From NCBI GenBank assembly GCA_965243825.1, contig CBDEVT010000001.1, forward strand, positions 620,001-684,000: a stretch of DNA of 64,000 nucleotides, written 5' to 3'. The position numbers and the translations under genes were made by a program. Within the stretch, counting starts at the first letter, position 1; every line of letters starts with the position of its first letter. The notes beneath the pieces are model-generated. The model was not told where the DNA came from, did no database searches, and worked only from the letters and a program-made list of their open reading frames with translations. Origin of the DNA: JAJCYX01 sp965243825. Its GTDB lineage: Bacteria > Chloroflexota > Dehalococcoidia > Lucifugimonadales > Lucifugimonadaceae. Below, in pieces: positions 62,040 to 64,000 of the stretch.

Positions 62040-63182
62040 GTGCCAATAGTTGACGCACATCCACATATCTACTCTTCGGACAGAAAGTCGTACCCGACCA
62101 TCGACGAACCGTGGGAGCCGGGTGAACCTGCCGCTGCGGAAGATCTGAAGAAGAAGATGGACGCGGTCGGGGTAGACAGGGCGGTCTTCATCCAGACCAG
62201 CACCTTTTACGGCCACGACAACCGCTACATCATGGACTCCGCGAAGGCCAACGCAGAATGGGCTTGCGGGGTAGTCACGCTGGACCCCGACGACGAGTCG
62301 CACCTTGATGTTCTCGAAGACGCTGTGCAGAACTACAACGTCCGTGGGATGCGCGGCACAACCGACTCTGTGAATCGCATCTCGTCACCCAACGTGTATC
62401 GCCTCTGGACGAAGGCGATGGATCTCGGCATCCCGGTCAACTGCATGGTGATGGATGACCTGGAACGCGTTCCGGAGATCGCACGAGTCGCACAGGACCT
62501 TGGCGGCCTCAGGATCGTCATCGACCACTGCTTCATGCTGAACACTCGACAGAAGACCGAAGAGACACTGCTCGCGCTGGAACAATTGGCCCAACAGCCG
62601 AATATCTACGCCAAGTTAACCAGTGGCACGCATGGCTCCTACCGCATCTACCCGCATGAAGACATGCATGATCCGCTGAAACGAGTCATAAGCGCGTTCG
62701 GGCCTGAACGCTGCGTATGGGGCTCCAACTTCCCCAACGCACTATGGTCGAAAGGAACCTCTTACGCGCAGAACCTTCATCTGTTCGTCAAGGAATTGGG
62801 CCTGAGCCTGCCAGAGAAAGCGGCAATTCTCGGTAGCACCGCAATGTCGCTCTGGTTCCCGGAAGATCAGTCTGAACAGAAACGCGAAGCGCTGAAGCAG
62901 CAAGAACGCACTGAACGTGAGGTTGCTGACGCACAAAAAGACGACGTGTCCGATCCACAGGATCAAGTCGAACAGAAAATCGTTGAACGTCAGAGTGCTC
63001 GCGACGCGGCGGTCACCAGCGTGGCTGAGTTGATCTCGGATCAAGAATCGGCCAGAGCATCACGAATTGACGACAGCGGCATTGTCTCAGCTGAGGATGA
63101 CCTGCTAGACGTCGAAGCCATCATAGATGCTGCCAACGAGCTCAGTGATGTGCTCGGCGAGAGCGACAAAAAGAGCGCTTAG
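62040..63182 (+). CDS. Amidohydrolase-2 family enzyme with acidic C-terminal extension
   Basis: A 380-residue protein. Residues 1-275 form a TIM-barrel of the amidohydrolase-2 (ACMSD-like) family: IVDAHPHIY (HxH metal motif), LRIVIDHCFM (His) and RCVWGSNFPNA, where the usual Asp of the GSDFP motif is Asn. Members decarboxylate or hydrolyse lactones and aromatic acids. The last 105 residues are a highly charged helical extension (EQKREALKQQERTEREVADAQKDD and beyond), not part of the family, perhaps a coiled coil. The start is a GTG at 62040. It lies downstream of the RDD gene. Confidence 0.85.
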   Translation: MPIVDAHPHIYSSDRKSYPTIDEPWEPGEPAAAEDLKKKMDAVGVDRAVFIQTSTFYGHDNRYIMDSAKANAEWACGVVTLDPDDESHLDVLEDAVQNYNVRGMRGTTDSVNRISSPNVYRLWTKAMDLGIPVNCMVMDDLERVPEIARVAQDLGGLRIVIDHCFMLNTRQKTEETLLALEQLAQQPNIYAKLTSGTHGSYRIYPHEDMHDPLKRVISAFGPERCVWGSNFPNALWSKGTSYAQNLHLFVKELGLSLPEKAAILGSTAMSLWFPEDQSEQKREALKQQERTEREVADAQKDDVSDPQDQVEQKIVERQSARDAAVTSVAELISDQESARASRIDDSGIVSAEDDLLDVEAIIDAANELSDVLGESDKKSA

Positions 63183-63446
63183 CAAGTTGCGGCTCACCTG
63201 GCCGCGACCTCAGCCTGTTTACTGGAAGCTCAGTATCAGGCTGACGATAAACCCGATCACAGCGTGATTGCGGGAAGCACCCAACCCACCTACTTCCGCG
63301 TTGATCGAACATTACTTCAATCTGCGTCGGTCTCGAATTCGAGCTAGAATCGGCGGCATAAGATAACTTTGTAAACATTCGGCATGTCAGTGATTGACTG
63401 CTGTTTGATCATCCGTAGAGAGAGCACGAAACAGGTCAGCCAGAAT

Positions 63447-64000
63447 ATGGAACTCCGTCCCAACAGGATTAAGAGAAAGCTCGCCAAGGGCGAAGTTGCC
63501 GTGATAGTCGCAGGCATGACACACCCTGATGACATCGACGCTGTCGGACCGATCGGTTTCGACGGCGCATGGCTGGAAGGTGAACACGGTGCATCTGACC
63601 CCGCAGAACTCGGCAACCTGACCAGGGCCTGTGACGTATGGGGCATGACCTCTGTAGCCCGCATCAACAAGAATGACCAGGGAATGATCTACAGGACATT
63701 TGACCGCGGAGTCCAGTCCATTGTCGTCCCGCACGTGAACACAAAGGCAGAGGCTGAAAACGTTGTGCAGGGTGGCAAGTTCGCTCCGATAGGCCAGCGA
63801 GGCTTGTTCACCAGCAGGCAAGGCTACGGCGTAGACAACTACCTGAAGATCGCCAATGATGAAACTTCGCTGATCGTGTTGATCGAGGATATCGTCGCTC
63901 ACGATAACCTGGACGAGATCCTTGAGGTTGATCACATCGACGCCTTTTTCGTAGCGCCATCTGATTTCGCCGCTTCCATGGGGCATATCGGTGATATCAA
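63447..64000 (+). CDS. HpcH/HpaI family aldolase, N-terminal part (runs off the right edge)
   Basis: The frame is open from ATG 63447 to the window end, giving 184 residues. It matches the HpcH/HpaI aldolase family (class II pyruvate aldolases that cleave 2-keto-3-deoxy or 4-hydroxy-2-keto acids). GAWLEGEHG is the motif around the first acidic residue, TSVARINKND holds the catalytic Arg, VIVLIEDIVAHDN holds the metal Glu, and VAPSDFAASMGH holds the metal Asp. The enzyme would complete catabolism of sugar acids made by the enolase-superfamily dehydratases, which is an inference from the shared pathway type. The C-terminal part is outside the window. Confidence 0.88.
   Translation, partial: MELRPNRIKRKLAKGEVAVIVAGMTHPDDIDAVGPIGFDGAWLEGEHGASDPAELGNLTRACDVWGMTSVARINKNDQGMIYRTFDRGVQSIVVPHVNTKAEAENVVQGGKFAPIGQRGLFTSRQGYGVDNYLKIANDETSLIVLIEDIVAHDNLDEILEVDHIDAFFVAPSDFAASMGHIGDI

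Noticed and set aside
1..64000. CRISPR arrays, insertion sequences, tRNA and rRNA genes
   Set aside because: No regularly spaced repeats, transposase ORFs, cloverleaf sequences or rRNA signatures were seen by eye; a tRNA scan would be decisive.

Overview
The window looks like chromosomal DNA from a free-living, probably marine bacterium of the phylum Chloroflexota, most likely the SAR202 group or a relative. This is an inference from gene content: no rRNA or other taxonomic marker is present. The clues are three Cys-type sulfatases, two enolase-superfamily dehydratases, a flavin monooxygenase, a CocE-type hydrolase, a penicillin-acylase-type amidase, an N-acyl-D-amino-acid deacylase, an HpcH-type aldolase, a large NB-ARC/TPR/LuxR regulator, and several lipoproteins with Thr/Pro-rich stalks. 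Genes are tightly packed, with very short convergent gaps and frequent GTG/TTG starts. Genes end normally in TGA, TAA and TAG, so the code is standard.

Layout. 1-9702: three phage DNA-packaging genes on the minus strand (probable portal N-terminus, large terminase, small terminase) lie in the usual order but are separated by apparently ordinary cellular genes (phosphotransferase, sulfatase, ArsR regulator, MFS exporter, ATP-grasp enzyme, lipoprotein). 9829-15042: two oligopeptide-type ABC ATPases ending at a strong terminator, a class III aminotransferase and a stalked lipoprotein. 15364-19518: penicillin acylase family, ThuA and Gfo/Idh/MocA genes. 19519-20595: about 0.8 kb without a recognised gene, holding a candidate structured RNA (19600-19940) and an alternating TGTTA/TAACA array ahead of a 70-residue orphan protein with its own terminator. 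20641-24621: a five-gene minus-strand operon (FAH-type hydratase, PPOX flavoprotein, P-loop kinase, enolase-superfamily enzyme, CPBP protease). 24836-28443: JAMM peptidase, CocE hydrolase, zinc dehydrogenase. 28723-33246: the large LuxR-type regulator followed by small orphan genes and a methyltransferase. 33600-40590: mannonate-dehydratase-like enzyme, flavin monooxygenase, sulfatase, and a TetR regulator divergent from two ABM-fold genes, with palindromes in the shared promoter.

40670-42742 is a three-gene cluster ending in a UGSC-family selenoprotein: two same-frame halves are joined across a TGA codon, and a perfect hairpin follows the TGA. 42798-54407 holds an SDR enzyme, lipoproteins, the deacylase, a squalene-cyclase-like toroid protein, a HAD phosphatase, purC, dusB and a third sulfatase. 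54522-64000 holds an iron-type dehydrogenase, a heterodimeric ABC exporter co-transcribed with a beta-propeller protein, an RDD membrane protein, an amidohydrolase with an unusual C-terminal extension, and the start of an HpcH/HpaI aldolase.

Together the metabolic genes fit a lifestyle of breaking down diverse oxidised organic matter (sulfate esters, sugar acids, amides, D-amino-acid derivatives). The observations most worth following are the selenoprotein, the dispersed phage packaging genes and the structured RNA candidate.
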